A DNA stretch of 64,000 nucleotides from Natranaeroarchaeum aerophilus (lineage in GTDB: Archaea > Halobacteriota > Halobacteria > Halobacteriales > Natronoarchaeaceae), in assembly GCF_023638055.1 (NCBI RefSeq), contig NZ_JAKRVY010000009.1:1-64000 (forward strand). The letters are read 5' to 3'. Made by a program: the position numbers and the translations under genes. Positions within the stretch are counted from its first letter, which is position 1, and each line of letters opens with the position of its first letter. The notes below the pieces were generated by a model. That model was not told the origin of the DNA. It did no database searches and was given only the letters and a program-made list of their open reading frames with translations. This document shows, piece by piece, positions 1 to 7,703 of the stretch.

Positions 1-84
1 TGAATCACTTTGAAAACGCACCGCCTCACTTTTCAATCCTTATCTGAACACCGCCCGCCTCGTGGCTCTTGATGGCTGATCGGC

Positions 85-285
85 TCACACCGGTTGACTG
101 TACGCACTCGCCAGTGCCGACCTGAGCAGCACTGCCGCGGCGAGGAAGTACAGCACGACTGCGACCAGCGGTAACAGGTACGCGTCGCTCAGCGGACCGC
201 CGTACGCGACCGACGGCAAGACGACGCTGCTCGCGGCGAGCGCAGCCGTGCCCAGTACGATCAGACCGACGGCGAATTTGACCAT
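85..285 (-). CDS. Small two-helix membrane protein, 66 aa
   Basis: Function not recognised. The start at 285 (MVKFAVGL) is preferred to the longer frame reaching 426, because the upstream part is Arg/Cys-rich and unlike a membrane protein. From 285 the product is two hydrophobic helices (about residues 3-25 and 38-58) with a short polar link and tail. A TATA-like stretch, GAATATATC on the minus strand at about 293-303, lies just upstream. It is probably monocistronic. Its sequence shows no catalytic motif. Confidence 0.6.
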   Translation of the reverse strand: MVKFAVGLIVLGTAALAASSVVLPSVAYGGPLSDAYLLPLVAVVLYFLAAAVLLRSALASAYSQPV

Positions 286-548
286 GGCCAGTAGATATAT
301 TCGCCGCGATGGATCAAAAATATTGTGCTCTAACGTGCCAATACGGGTGATTTCGTCGGTACGCATGCACTGACGGGACCGGTGTCTGGCAGGAAACTCG
401 TATCCAGGGCCACAATTTCCACACATTCTACAAATTCCGGCAGCCTCTCCGGTAGTCCGAGCTGATCCGTTTACGACTACTCCACCCCCTCGAATCCACG
501 GAAAATGAAACGCTCCGCCGCTTACTCGGCCGCTACTCGCTGCCGACT

Positions 549-569
549 GCGGTTTCGAGACTCAACCGC
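549..569 (-). terminator. Possible hairpin terminator after the thermosome gene
   Basis: GCGGTT (549-554) pairs with AACCGC (564-569), directly after the thermosome stop codon. A pyrimidine-rich, T-containing stretch follows some 50 nt further on the minus strand. The stem is only 6 bp, so the call is weak. The rest of 286-548 shows no convincing gene. Confidence 0.35.
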
Positions 570-2156
570 TCACTCGGCCGCGATCACGTCGTCGATCCGC
601 GCGATCATCGTCGCGGCCTCGGTGGCGCTCTCGATGGCCTCGTGTTTGACGGCGGCGGGGTCGACCACGCCGTGCTCGACGGGGTCGCCGATCTCGCGGA
701 ACTGGCCGTCGATGATCAGTCCAGCGCGACCGGTCTCGTCGTGTTCGCCGCGCAGTTCGACCAGCGAGTCGATGGCGTCGACGCCGCCGTTCTCGGCGAG
801 CGTACGCGGGACAGTGTCGAGCGCGTCGGCGAAGGCCTCGACGGCGAGCTGTTTGCGGCCGGAGACCCCCGCGGCCTCCGAACGGATGTGTGCTGCCATG
901 GCGATCTCGGTTGCACCAGCGCCGGGGACGACGTTACCGGTGTCGGCGGCCGAAGAGACGACGTCCAGCGCGTCACGCAGCGCGCGTTCGAGTTCGTCGA
1001 CGACGTGTTCGGTCCCGCCGCGGACGAGAATGGTGACCGATTCGGCGGCTGCACCGCCCTCGATGAACACGAGGGAGTCCTCTGCGAAGTGTTCGGTCTT
1101 GATCGAGTCGGCGTGGCCGAACTCCTCGCTCTCGAAGTCTTCGAGCGCGCCGACGCGGCGCGCGCCCGTGGCGCTGGCGATGCCGCGGATGTCGCTGCTC
1201 GAAAGGCCATCGAAGGCGAGAACTCCCTCGTTGGCGAGCATCGAGGCGACACGGTCGTCGATATCCTCGCTGTTGAACAGGACGTCGACGCCGGAGTCGA
1301 CGATCGCCGTTGCGGTCTCTTTGAGCTCGGACTCCTCGGCGTCCATAGCGGCGTTGAGCTGGTCGATGCTATCGATATTGTACTCGGCATCGACATCGCC
1401 AGCCTTCACGCCGAGTTCGACATCGAGCAGGCCGATATCGGCGTCCTCGACTGCGTCGGGCATCCCGTCGTGAACCGGCTCCTCGTCCAGGGCGATCCCC
1501 TGGATGAGTTCGGTCTCGCCGGAGGAGCCGCCGACCTGCGTCTGCAGGGTGATGTTGTCGCGTTCGACGCCCTCCTCGCCGCTGACATGGGAGACGGCCT
1601 CGACGACAGTTTCGGCGAGCGAATCGGCGGTGACACCCCCCGTACCCTTGCCAGTCATACTGGATTCGGCGACCGATCGCAGGAGCTCCTCGTCGACTTC
1701 GTCGTCGAGCGTCATCTCATCGATGGCCTCGTGGGCGAGTTCGGCAGCCTCGTGATAGCCCTCGACGATGGTCGTCGCGTGGACGTCGTCCTCGAAGAGG
1801 CTTTCGGCCTGTGCGAGTAGCTGTCCGGCGATGATCGCTGCGGTGGTCGTCCCGTCGCCGATTTCGTCTTCCTGCGTCTGGGCGACGTCGACGATCATCT
1901 CCGCGGCGGGATGCTCGATATCCATCTCTTCGAGAATCGTCGCACCGTCGTTCGTGATGACGACGTCGCCGGAGTCCGACACCAGCATCTTGTCCATCCC
2001 GCGGGGGCCGAGTGTGGTGCGTACGGCTTCACTGATCGCCTTCCCGGCAGTGATGTTCGACTGCTGGGCGTCCTTCCCCGACGTCCGCTCGGAGTCCTCG
2101 CTCAGAATAAACAGTGGCTGTCCACCCATGCGTCGCTGACGGTTTGCGTTTGCCAT
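570..2156 (-). CDS. Thermosome subunit (group II chaperonin)
   Basis: Cytosolic ATP-dependent protein-folding chaperonin of the CCT/TCP-1 family. At 528 aa it is of normal length. The N-terminus has the family [10 protein letters not shown] block (residues 48-57), ITNDGATIL (67-75) and the ATP-binding GDGTTT (100-105). The protein ends in IDDVIAAE and lacks the Gly-Met-rich tail found on many haloarchaeal CCT subunits, so it is probably one of two or three paralogues of the hetero-oligomer. Which one cannot be decided here. A TATA box lies upstream on the minus strand. The long plus-strand frames across this gene are codon shadows. Confidence 0.97.
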   Translation of the reverse strand: MANANRQRRMGGQPLFILSEDSERTSGKDAQQSNITAGKAISEAVRTTLGPRGMDKMLVSDSGDVVITNDGATILEEMDIEHPAAEMIVDVAQTQEDEIGDGTTTAAIIAGQLLAQAESLFEDDVHATTIVEGYHEAAELAHEAIDEMTLDDEVDEELLRSVAESSMTGKGTGGVTADSLAETVVEAVSHVSGEEGVERDNITLQTQVGGSSGETELIQGIALDEEPVHDGMPDAVEDADIGLLDVELGVKAGDVDAEYNIDSIDQLNAAMDAEESELKETATAIVDSGVDVLFNSEDIDDRVASMLANEGVLAFDGLSSSDIRGIASATGARRVGALEDFESEEFGHADSIKTEHFAEDSLVFIEGGAAAESVTILVRGGTEHVVDELERALRDALDVVSSAADTGNVVPGAGATEIAMAAHIRSEAAGVSGRKQLAVEAFADALDTVPRTLAENGGVDAIDSLVELRGEHDETGRAGLIIDGQFREIGDPVEHGVVDPAAVKHEAIESATEAATMIARIDDVIAAE

Positions 2157-2189
2157 GGTAATCTACGATTGATATGTACCTTGCAATTC

Positions 2190-2198
2190 TATATAAAT
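2190..2198 (-). promoter_or_regulatory. TATA box of the thermosome gene
   Basis: ATTTATATA on the minus strand, about 35-40 nt before the ATG at 2156, in an otherwise GC-rich 136-nt gap. The spacing implies a short leader of about 10-15 nt. It is the likely heat-responsive promoter. Confidence 0.6.
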
Positions 2199-2292
2199 CT
2201 TGCTGAAACGGTTGCTCCGGGCTCCGATGCGCTCCCACCGGTTACCCGCTCGAACCGATAACTAAAACAGGAGCGGCGCGAAAGGCCCGCGT

Positions 2293-3111
2293 ATGCTGGA
2301 GCTGGAACACCGGTTTCGCGTCGTCGACGTTCACGTCCGGCTCAACGCGGATCCCGGCGCGAGTATGGGTCCGTCGATCACACCGGATACGCTAGAGCGC
2401 GAGATGCACCAGGCGGGTGTCGTCCGGTCCGTGGTCTTTCCGGGCCAGCGATCGAACACCGATTATCTCCGCTCAAACAACGCAGTCGCCCGCCTGAGCG
2501 TCGACCGACCGTTCGTCGCGTTCGCCCGGATCAACGGGGTGCGCGATCCTGGCCGCGGTGCGACGTCACAGCTCCGAAACCTGACCGCCTCCCGTGAGGA
2601 GTACCATACGACCCCGGAGGACATCGAACAGTACGCCTACGACGATCGGTTCCACGGCTTCAAACTCGATCCAGTCCGTGACGGGATACCGGACGACGAA
2701 GTACTCGCGGTGCTCGAAGACGTCGGGTTGCCGGTACTCGTTCACGGCGGCGAGCGGGTCCCGCCCGAGACGATCGCCGACGAACTGCTCGGCCGTTCCT
2801 TCCCCGTGATCCTCGCTCACTTCGGGGGTCACCCCCTGAATCAGGACGCGATGGATCGAGGGATCGACCTCCTCGACGAGTACGACGACTACTATCTGGA
2901 TACGAGCTACGTCCGGTATCGGGATCAACTCGAACGGGCGTTGCTCGAATACCCGGATCGTATCCTGTTCGGGAGTGGTGGTCCGAAGACCCACCCGAAC
3001 GTCGCCGTGATGGAAATTCTCACGCTCGATGTCTCCGAGGACAAACTGCATCGGGTGTTCGATACCAACCCATCGCGGGTGATCGACGCACTCGCCCCCG
3101 ACGGCGGGTGA
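2293..3111 (+). CDS. Amidohydrolase-2-like TIM-barrel protein with degenerate metal site
   Basis: Resembles the amidohydrolase-related family: VVDVH near the N-terminus, LVHGGE and LAHFGG in the middle, and LFGSGGP near the C-terminus, in a 272-aa single barrel. Two hallmark ligands are changed. The usual HxH is HxR (His14, Arg16), and the catalytic Asp of the FGSDxP-type motif is Gly. The fold call is fairly safe but activity is doubtful, and it may be a binding protein or use altered chemistry. It stands alone, diverging from the thermosome. No substrate can be named. Confidence 0.7.
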   Translation: MLELEHRFRVVDVHVRLNADPGASMGPSITPDTLEREMHQAGVVRSVVFPGQRSNTDYLRSNNAVARLSVDRPFVAFARINGVRDPGRGATSQLRNLTASREEYHTTPEDIEQYAYDDRFHGFKLDPVRDGIPDDEVLAVLEDVGLPVLVHGGERVPPETIADELLGRSFPVILAHFGGHPLNQDAMDRGIDLLDEYDDYYLDTSYVRYRDQLERALLEYPDRILFGSGGPKTHPNVAVMEILTLDVSEDKLHRVFDTNPSRVIDALAPDGG

Positions 3112-3135
3112 TCGTGTGCCAGTGTGGGCAATAGC

Positions 3136-4041
3136 TCACCGGCGGTCGTACCGCTGCACTGCACGGTCGTGCCGACTCGAAACGCCGTTGGGATTCCGGC
3201 GATAGGATCGGTCGGCACGACGCGCCCGAAGACCGGCGTAGACGCCAGCGAGCAGCCCACCGATCACGTCCCGACCGCTCCGTAACCAGACCGTCGGCTG
3301 GAGGTCGCCACGCGTGACATCGCCCGCAGCGTCGATCGAATCGCGTAACGCCCGCCAGAGCGTTTTGACTCCTGTCTGTGGCCGGACCCCATAGTTCTTG
3401 ACGAGCCGATAGGCCCGTGAGCGGTAGCTGTAACCGATCTCCCCATCTAGCTCGCCCCCGTCGGCCTCGTACTCTCCCCTGACGCTCATTTCGCCACTCC
3501 ACGTAACCGAGTAGCTCATTCCAGCGAGACGGTGGGATGCGTCGCGTTCGCCATCGCTCGCGAGATACTCGTCGAAGCCATCGAGCGCACGGATGGTGTC
3601 GGCTGTGAACGCCACATTATCGCCGTTGAAAAACGTCACGCTCCGTCCGGCTACCTCCTCCGTCGTTTCCGTTTCGGTCGTCACTCCGGCTCGGAGACGC
3701 CGATGTGTTGGTCCAGTGACGACCTCGGCACCGGCGTCAAGCGCGGACACCACCGCGTCGTACCACGACGGCTCGACCGCGTACGTGCTGTCGACGATCG
3801 CGATCGCGTTACCAGTCGCCGTTTCGATTCCGGCGTTTCTGGCAACGTTTTTGTTCCGTTCTGACACCTCGACGAGAACATCGACATCGTCGCGATCCCG
3901 TACCATCCCGGTCGTCCCGTCGGAGGATGGGCCGTTGACGACGATCAGCTCTATCTCTCCGGCGTGCTCCGCAAGTGCATCGAGACAGCACCGTAGCTCC
4001 TCCCGGTTGTTTAGCGTAGGAACTACTACCGAGAGGTCCAT
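3136..4041 (-). CDS. Family 2 glycosyltransferase
   Basis: Starts with the GT-A signature MDLSVVVPTLNNREEL, followed by the conserved IELIVVNGPSSDGT, NKNVARNAGIETATG and IAIVDST blocks. It therefore transfers a sugar from a nucleotide- or dolichol-linked donor. At 301 aa it is a single catalytic domain with an Arg-rich tail containing one weakly hydrophobic stretch (about 258-272), perhaps a membrane contact. A TATA box (GATATTTATAG on the minus strand) sits about 25 nt before the start, and GGAGGT abuts the ATG, too close to act as a normal ribosome site. Acceptor unknown; S-layer or lipid glycosylation is possible. Confidence 0.85.
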   Translation of the reverse strand: MDLSVVVPTLNNREELRCCLDALAEHAGEIELIVVNGPSSDGTTGMVRDRDDVDVLVEVSERNKNVARNAGIETATGNAIAIVDSTYAVEPSWYDAVVSALDAGAEVVTGPTHRRLRAGVTTETETTEEVAGRSVTFFNGDNVAFTADTIRALDGFDEYLASDGERDASHRLAGMSYSVTWSGEMSVRGEYEADGGELDGEIGYSYRSRAYRLVKNYGVRPQTGVKTLWRALRDSIDAAGDVTRGDLQPTVWLRSGRDVIGGLLAGVYAGLRARRADRSYRRNPNGVSSRHDRAVQRYDRR

Positions 4042-4097
4042 ACCTCCCGGTTTCCCTGCCAGAGCTATAAATATCCCGAAAGTACGTGTAAAGACTC

Positions 4098-4178
4098 ATA
4101 GTGTTTCGTCTCGCCAATTACTGCCGACCGACGGTACCGGCTTGGCGATCGGCGGTAACCAGTGAGACGAAACACTAT
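4098..4178. repeat. 81-nt long hairpin (inverted repeat) at the methyltransferase stop
   Basis: A perfect 15-bp inverted repeat, ATAGTGTTTCGTCTC (4098-4112) with GAGACGAAACACTAT (4164-4178), encloses a second stem, TTACTGCCGACCG (4118-4130) against CGATCGGCGGTAA (4146-4158), with two mismatches. One is a G-U wobble in plus-strand RNA and the other in minus-strand RNA. The apex is about 15 nt. The element begins on the last base of the methyltransferase stop codon and lies before the glycosyltransferase gene. It could be a strong 3' stem, a structured RNA or a MITE-like relic; no clear target-site duplication is seen. Confidence 0.8.
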
Positions 4179-4882
4179 CAGACGGTGGCGTGCCAGTACG
4201 AGACCGACGCGATCGAATCGCCAATCGGGCTCTTTCCGATCGTCGTATCGATACGACGGAACACGTTCGCAAGCGAGTTCGGCAGCGACCGATAGAATCC
4301 GTAGGGAAGGACGAAGTCGTGAGAGTCTCCGACTAGCTCCAGTGCGGCACCCTTGATCAGAGAGCGGACCTCGGAGCGAGAGTACAGCCGTGAGCCCATC
4401 GGGAGCGCCCAGTTATAGATACTGCGCGTACTGGTGTTTTTGAAGGTATCGAACATTACGTCGCCGTTCGAGACGCGCTTGATCTCCGCGAGATACTCCG
4501 CGGGGGTATCCGCGAGGTGGAAAAATCGCATCGCGATGACGGCGTCGAACTCGTCGTCCTCGAACGGAAGCCGTCCCGCGTCCCCACGCATGAACTCGAC
4601 CGTCTCACCAACCCCAGCGGCATCGGCTTTCGTCCGGGCTTCGCCGAGCATCTCCGCCGAGATGTCCAGCCCGACGATATCGGCCCCGCGCTCTGCTAGC
4701 ATCGCGGTGAACCGGCCGGTCCCGCAGGCTATTTCGAGAATCTTCTTGTCCTCGACGGGCCCGATCGCATCGAGCACGGCTTCTTTCTCCCGTCGGTCGA
4801 TGAGACGGCCGCCCTGGGAGAACCGTTTGTCGTCGTATTCCTGGGCGATGTCGGTCGCCTGGTACCACTCCTGCCCTTTCAC
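4178..4882 (-). CDS. Class I SAM-dependent methyltransferase
   Basis: The GTG start at 4882 (VKGQEWYQATD) gives 234 aa. The frame is open further upstream, but that part is not methyltransferase-like and a TATA box (TTTTATCC on the minus strand, 4907-4914) sits about 26 nt before the GTG, as for a leaderless message. Motif I is ILEIACGTGRFT, then GLDISAEML (post I) and FDAVIAMRFFHL (motif IV region), typical of UbiE/Methyltransf_11 enzymes. The C-terminal third is specific and reaches WHATV at the hairpin. The substrate is not evident. The gene runs in the same direction as the GT2 gene downstream. Confidence 0.82.
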   Translation of the reverse strand: MKGQEWYQATDIAQEYDDKRFSQGGRLIDRREKEAVLDAIGPVEDKKILEIACGTGRFTAMLAERGADIVGLDISAEMLGEARTKADAAGVGETVEFMRGDAGRLPFEDDEFDAVIAMRFFHLADTPAEYLAEIKRVSNGDVMFDTFKNTSTRSIYNWALPMGSRLYSRSEVRSLIKGAALELVGDSHDFVLPYGFYRSLPNSLANVFRRIDTTIGKSPIGDSIASVSYWHATV

Positions 4883-4906
4883 GCTTACCGGGAGTATCTG
4901 TCCCGG

Positions 4907-4914
4907 GGATAAAA
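4907..4914 (-). promoter_or_regulatory. TATA box deciding the methyltransferase start
   Basis: TTTTATCC on the minus strand, 26 nt before GTG 4882. The adjoining interval to 5093 is unusually AT-rich around 5010-5050 and also holds the promoter of the divergent winged-helix gene. Confidence 0.55.
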
Positions 4915-5093
4915 CGATACTGGAAACGGATCGATATCTGGGCGTCGCAGGATCCGTGCTGTCCCGTAGTCCCGTGCAAGTATTGCAAAAAACCGTGAGA
5001 GTTGGGTATGGCATATATACTCTTAATATTATTCTATTTATTTGGACCTCCATATAGCCAAGTTTTACCATTCACGACAGCGGCTGATGCTGT

Positions 5094-5372
5094 ATGAGCA
5101 CGATCACGGGTGAACGCTCGGACAGCATCGAAGAACCCCTCTCGGATGCAGAGTACCGCGAACGCCTCCGCGAACTCCCACCGAGCGCGAAACTGATCGC
5201 AAAAGTACTCGAAACCGATGCACCGCTCTCGCAGGGCCAGCTTGCAGAAGAGTCGCTACTTCCGGACCGCACCGTCCGCTACGCGCTCAACCGACTCGAA
5301 GAGGTCGATCTAATCGGCTCCCGGTACAGCTTCCGTGATGCGCGCAAGCAGGTCTACTTCCTCCACAACTGA
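5094..5372 (+). CDS. Winged-helix DNA-binding protein (MarR/TrmB-like), 92 aa
   Basis: A single winged helix: LPPSAKLIAKVLETDAPLSQ (helices 1-2), GQLAEESLLPDRTVRYALNRLEEVDLI (helix-turn-helix with recognition helix), then a GSRYSFRDARKQVYFL wing. The Asp/Ser-rich first 20 residues are disordered. It is a probable transcription factor of a kind common in haloarchaea. It diverges from the methyltransferase gene across an AT-rich spacer of about 210 nt, so autoregulation or control of that neighbour is plausible but inferred. Another small upstream wing-domain regulator family cannot be excluded. Confidence 0.78.
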   Translation: MSTITGERSDSIEEPLSDAEYRERLRELPPSAKLIAKVLETDAPLSQGQLAEESLLPDRTVRYALNRLEEVDLIGSRYSFRDARKQVYFLHN

Positions 5373-5411
5373 GCGGTTCGTTTTTGTCCCCCCTCGCGGA
5401 ATATTGCGTGA

Positions 5412-6203
5412 ATGACCCCCGTTCGGCGTGTCCCGATCGACCTTGACGCCCGCATACCCACCGGATCGGCGAACGCCTACGTCGTCGGCCGCCATGATGG
5501 CGTCCTCGTCGATCCGGCCCGTCGCACCGACGCGCTCGACGAAGCCGTCGAGAACTGCACACCCGCCAAACTCCTTGTTACGCACACACACCCGGACCAC
5601 GTCGGCGCTGTCGCCGAATACGCGACCGAGTACGATCTGACCGTCCTCGCACGAGCGGGCTACGAGCGCCGATTCGAGCGGACAACCGGGATCGCTCCCG
5701 AGGAAACGGTTCGCGACGGGGCGCTCATCGATGCGGGGACTCACACACTTCGAGCGATCGCAACGCCCGGCCACGCCCCGGATCATCTCGCCCTCGACGT
5801 CCTCTGCGACTCCGGGAGGGGCCTGCTGGTCGGTGATCTCGCGGTCGCCGAGGGGAGCGTCTTCGTCGGCGGACAGGACGGCGATATGCGTGGCTATCTC
5901 ACCGCGCTCCGGCGGCTGCTGGCACGTGATCCCGACCGGCTCTATCCGGGCCACGGCCCCGTCATCGAGGAGCCAGATGAGATGCTGTCGCGGCTCATCG
6001 CCCACCGAATCGACCGGGAGCGCCGCGTCGAGCGAGCAGTGCAGGAGGGTGCAAGCACACCCCAAGAGATCGTCGAGCAGGTATACGAAAAATCGCTCGA
6101 CGGCGTCCGTGACCTCGCCCGAAAGACGGTGATCGCCCATCTCGGCAAACTTGCCGTCGAGGGGCGAGTGGAATGGGTGAACGGGACTGCTCGCCCGGCC
6201 TGA
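5412..6203 (+). CDS. Metallo-beta-lactamase fold hydrolase
   Basis: Contains the zinc-binding HTHPDH motif (His58, His60, Asp62, His63), then ATPGHAPDHL (third ligand His), LLVGDLAV (bridging Asp) and YPGHGPV (last His), all in order. At 263 aa it has a C-terminal helical extension (ERRVERAVQEGASTPQEIVEQVY and onward) resembling the winged-helix tail of LACTB2-type proteins. The usual reaction would be hydrolysis of a thioester, glyoxalase-type ester or nucleic acid; the substrate is unknown. It lies 39 nt after the winged-helix gene and may be co-transcribed. Confidence 0.88.
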   Translation: MTPVRRVPIDLDARIPTGSANAYVVGRHDGVLVDPARRTDALDEAVENCTPAKLLVTHTHPDHVGAVAEYATEYDLTVLARAGYERRFERTTGIAPEETVRDGALIDAGTHTLRAIATPGHAPDHLALDVLCDSGRGLLVGDLAVAEGSVFVGGQDGDMRGYLTALRRLLARDPDRLYPGHGPVIEEPDEMLSRLIAHRIDRERRVERAVQEGASTPQEIVEQVYEKSLDGVRDLARKTVIAHLGKLAVEGRVEWVNGTARPA

Positions 6204-6318
6204 GTGTCGAGGGGGCGTCGACGCTCGGGCCCGCCAGCCGCCGGTGGACGCGCCACTGCCCGGCTCCGCTGGCCGGCGGGAACGCGGGCCTTTTGCTCGT
6301 TCGCCCGCTCGCTATCGT

Positions 6319-6966
6319 ATGGAGAGCCTCGAAGCCGAACTGGAGCGTGCGCGGACGCTCGACGTCGACGAGCTGGCCGATGCCATCGAGACCATCGGCT
6401 TCGAGTGCACACGCTGTGGTGCCTGCTGCAAGGCCGACGAGGAGGACCCACACACGGCGACGATTTTCCCGGACGAGATCCGGGAGTTACAGAACCAGGA
6501 GTACGACTGGCGGGACGTTGCGCGACCGATGCCCTACGGCATCGAGGAGGGCGAAGACGGCCCCGAGGGCGAGACGTTCGAGTGGGCGCTTGGAACGGAC
6601 GCGTGTGGCGACTGCCAGTTTTACGAGGAGTCACCCGACGGAACCGGAGCCTGTACCGTCCACGAGGACCGACCGTTGATCTGTGAGACCTACCCATTTA
6701 GCGTCGCCCTCGGCGGCACCAGCCAGCCGATGGGCGAGGCGGTCGACGAATCGGGGATGGTCCGCGCACACGAGTGTGAGGGGCTCGGCCGCGAGATCGA
6801 CCGGGAGGACGCCGAAGCGCTTGCTGGCGCACTCAAAAAACGGGCAATACGGGAACTCCAGGAAGCGATCGGCGTCCGGGACAACTACGTCCCAACTGAC
6901 CGGGACGGCATCGTTGTCTACGACTCGGAAGGTCCAAAAGACCGAGACGGCGAGAAGATCCGCTAG
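6319..6966 (+). CDS. YkgJ-type cysteine-cluster protein
   Basis: From ATG 6319 (MESLEAELERART) the product is 215 aa; the in-frame extension to 6244 is Arg/Pro-rich non-coding-like sequence. The cluster FECTRCGACCK, a second CGDCQFY and CTVHEDRPLICETYPF match the YkgJ/CxxCxxCC family, thought to bind zinc or an iron-sulfur cluster; its biochemical role is poorly known. Its last codon overlaps the stop of the convergent TRAM gene by 4 nt (6963-6966). Confidence 0.85.
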   Translation: MESLEAELERARTLDVDELADAIETIGFECTRCGACCKADEEDPHTATIFPDEIRELQNQEYDWRDVARPMPYGIEEGEDGPEGETFEWALGTDACGDCQFYEESPDGTGACTVHEDRPLICETYPFSVALGGTSQPMGEAVDESGMVRAHECEGLGREIDREDAEALAGALKKRAIRELQEAIGVRDNYVPTDRDGIVVYDSEGPKDRDGEKIR

Positions 6967-7373
6967 AAGCTTTCTTCGACGATCTCGCCGACCGCAAAGT
7001 TCGATTTCACTTCGGTAATCTCGACTTTGACCCGTTCGCCGACCTCGGCGTCGGGGACGATGATCACGTAGCCCCGCTCGACGCGAGCGATGCCGTCGCC
7101 CTGCTTGCCGATATCCTCGATCTCAACGTAGCGTGTCTCGTTGATCTCGACCGGCGGCTGTGGCTCCGGCGGCGTCCCCGTCCCACCGCTCGATTCGCTG
7201 CCCTGACCGGTCTCCGTTTCGCGCTCGATGAGCGCAACCCGGTAGGTGTTTCCGGCTTCAATATCGCCGGTTTCGACTTCTCGCCGCGGGATCTCGACCA
7301 CGTAGTTGTCCTCCTCCGCTCGCACCTCAGCACTGAACAGACACCGCAGTTTATCAGATATCTCCAAGGTCAA
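6963..7373 (-). CDS. TRAM-domain RNA-binding protein
   Basis: 136 aa. The C-terminal half (about residues 76-136: YVEIEDIGKQGDGIARVERGYVIIVPDAEVGERVKVEITEV and onward, in part) is a canonical TRAM beta-barrel. Haloarchaea carry several such small TRAM proteins, suggested to act as RNA chaperones analogous to bacterial Csp. The N-terminal half is a second small beta-rich region joined by a Gly/Ser/Pro linker. Convergent with and overlapping the YkgJ gene by 4 nt. The 5' side faces the repeat-bearing gap before the radical SAM gene. Confidence 0.88.
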   Translation of the reverse strand: MTLEISDKLRCLFSAEVRAEEDNYVVEIPRREVETGDIEAGNTYRVALIERETETGQGSESSGGTGTPPEPQPPVEINETRYVEIEDIGKQGDGIARVERGYVIIVPDAEVGERVKVEITEVKSNFAVGEIVEESF

Positions 7374-7519
7374 ATACCTCCATCACAACCGTTGTAGTCG
7401 TCCGTAATAGTAGTGTCGGCGAAAAGACGTGCTGAATCAGTTCATCAGCGTTTCTGGCAGATATATTCGCCGCAAAATAGGCGGATCAATCCAGTCGTCC
7501 AGTCGGTGTCAGCCTCTGG

Positions 7520-7587
7520 ACTGTCCAGTCGGGACAGTATCAATCCGCACCGTCTGGCCGCCCTGCCATGGTGAACTCCGTCAGGTG
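7520..7587 (-). pseudogene. Decayed second copy of the radical SAM gene 3' end, with its own hairpin
   Basis: On the minus strand this stretch reads LTEFTMAGRPDGAD then stop, versus LTEFTMAGRPKGAD then stop at the end of the real gene 164 nt away (7704 onward). About 47 nt match with four differences. Two of these are silent changes (CCG/CCA, GAC/GAT), suggesting that both copies once were coding. Weaker likeness (a GAGGCGGA block) may extend towards 7620 with indels. A 7-bp stem (ACTGTCC 7520-7526, GGACAGT 7532-7538) follows its stop. It is probably the leftover end of a replaced or duplicated gene. Confidence 0.7.
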
Positions 7588-7639
7588 CGACGACCTTTTT
7601 CCGCCTCGGGATCGCCGCCGGCGACCACTCGGCGCAAAA

Positions 7640-7680
7640 ATCTCGGCCAAAAAGGCCGACGCGGCAGGCCGCGTCGGTGC
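7640..7680 (-). terminator. Strong hairpin plus T-run terminator of the radical SAM gene
   Basis: A perfect 10-bp stem, CCGACGCGGC (7656-7665) with GCCGCGTCGG (7668-7677), has a 2-nt loop. On the minus strand CCTTTTTGG follows, then ATTTTTGC. It begins about 26 nt after the stop at 7704 and separates the gene from the decayed tail copy. The remainder of 7374-7703 holds the TRAM gene's upstream region and no other gene. Confidence 0.75.
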
Positions 7681-7703
7681 AGTATTATTCCTTTCAGCAG
7701 CTA

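Noticed and set aside
505-1473. Long plus-strand open frames over the thermosome gene
   Set aside because: Ser/Arg-rich or Val/Asp-rich translations without any family pattern, antisense to a clear thermosome. These are typical codon shadows in GC-rich haloarchaeal DNA.
293-7473. AGATATATTCGCCGC shared at 293-307 and 7459-7473
   Set aside because: A 15-nt match in two upstream regions is intriguing as a shared promoter, but both are AT/GC blocks of low complexity and the second lies about 85 nt from its nearest gene start. It is too weak to call.
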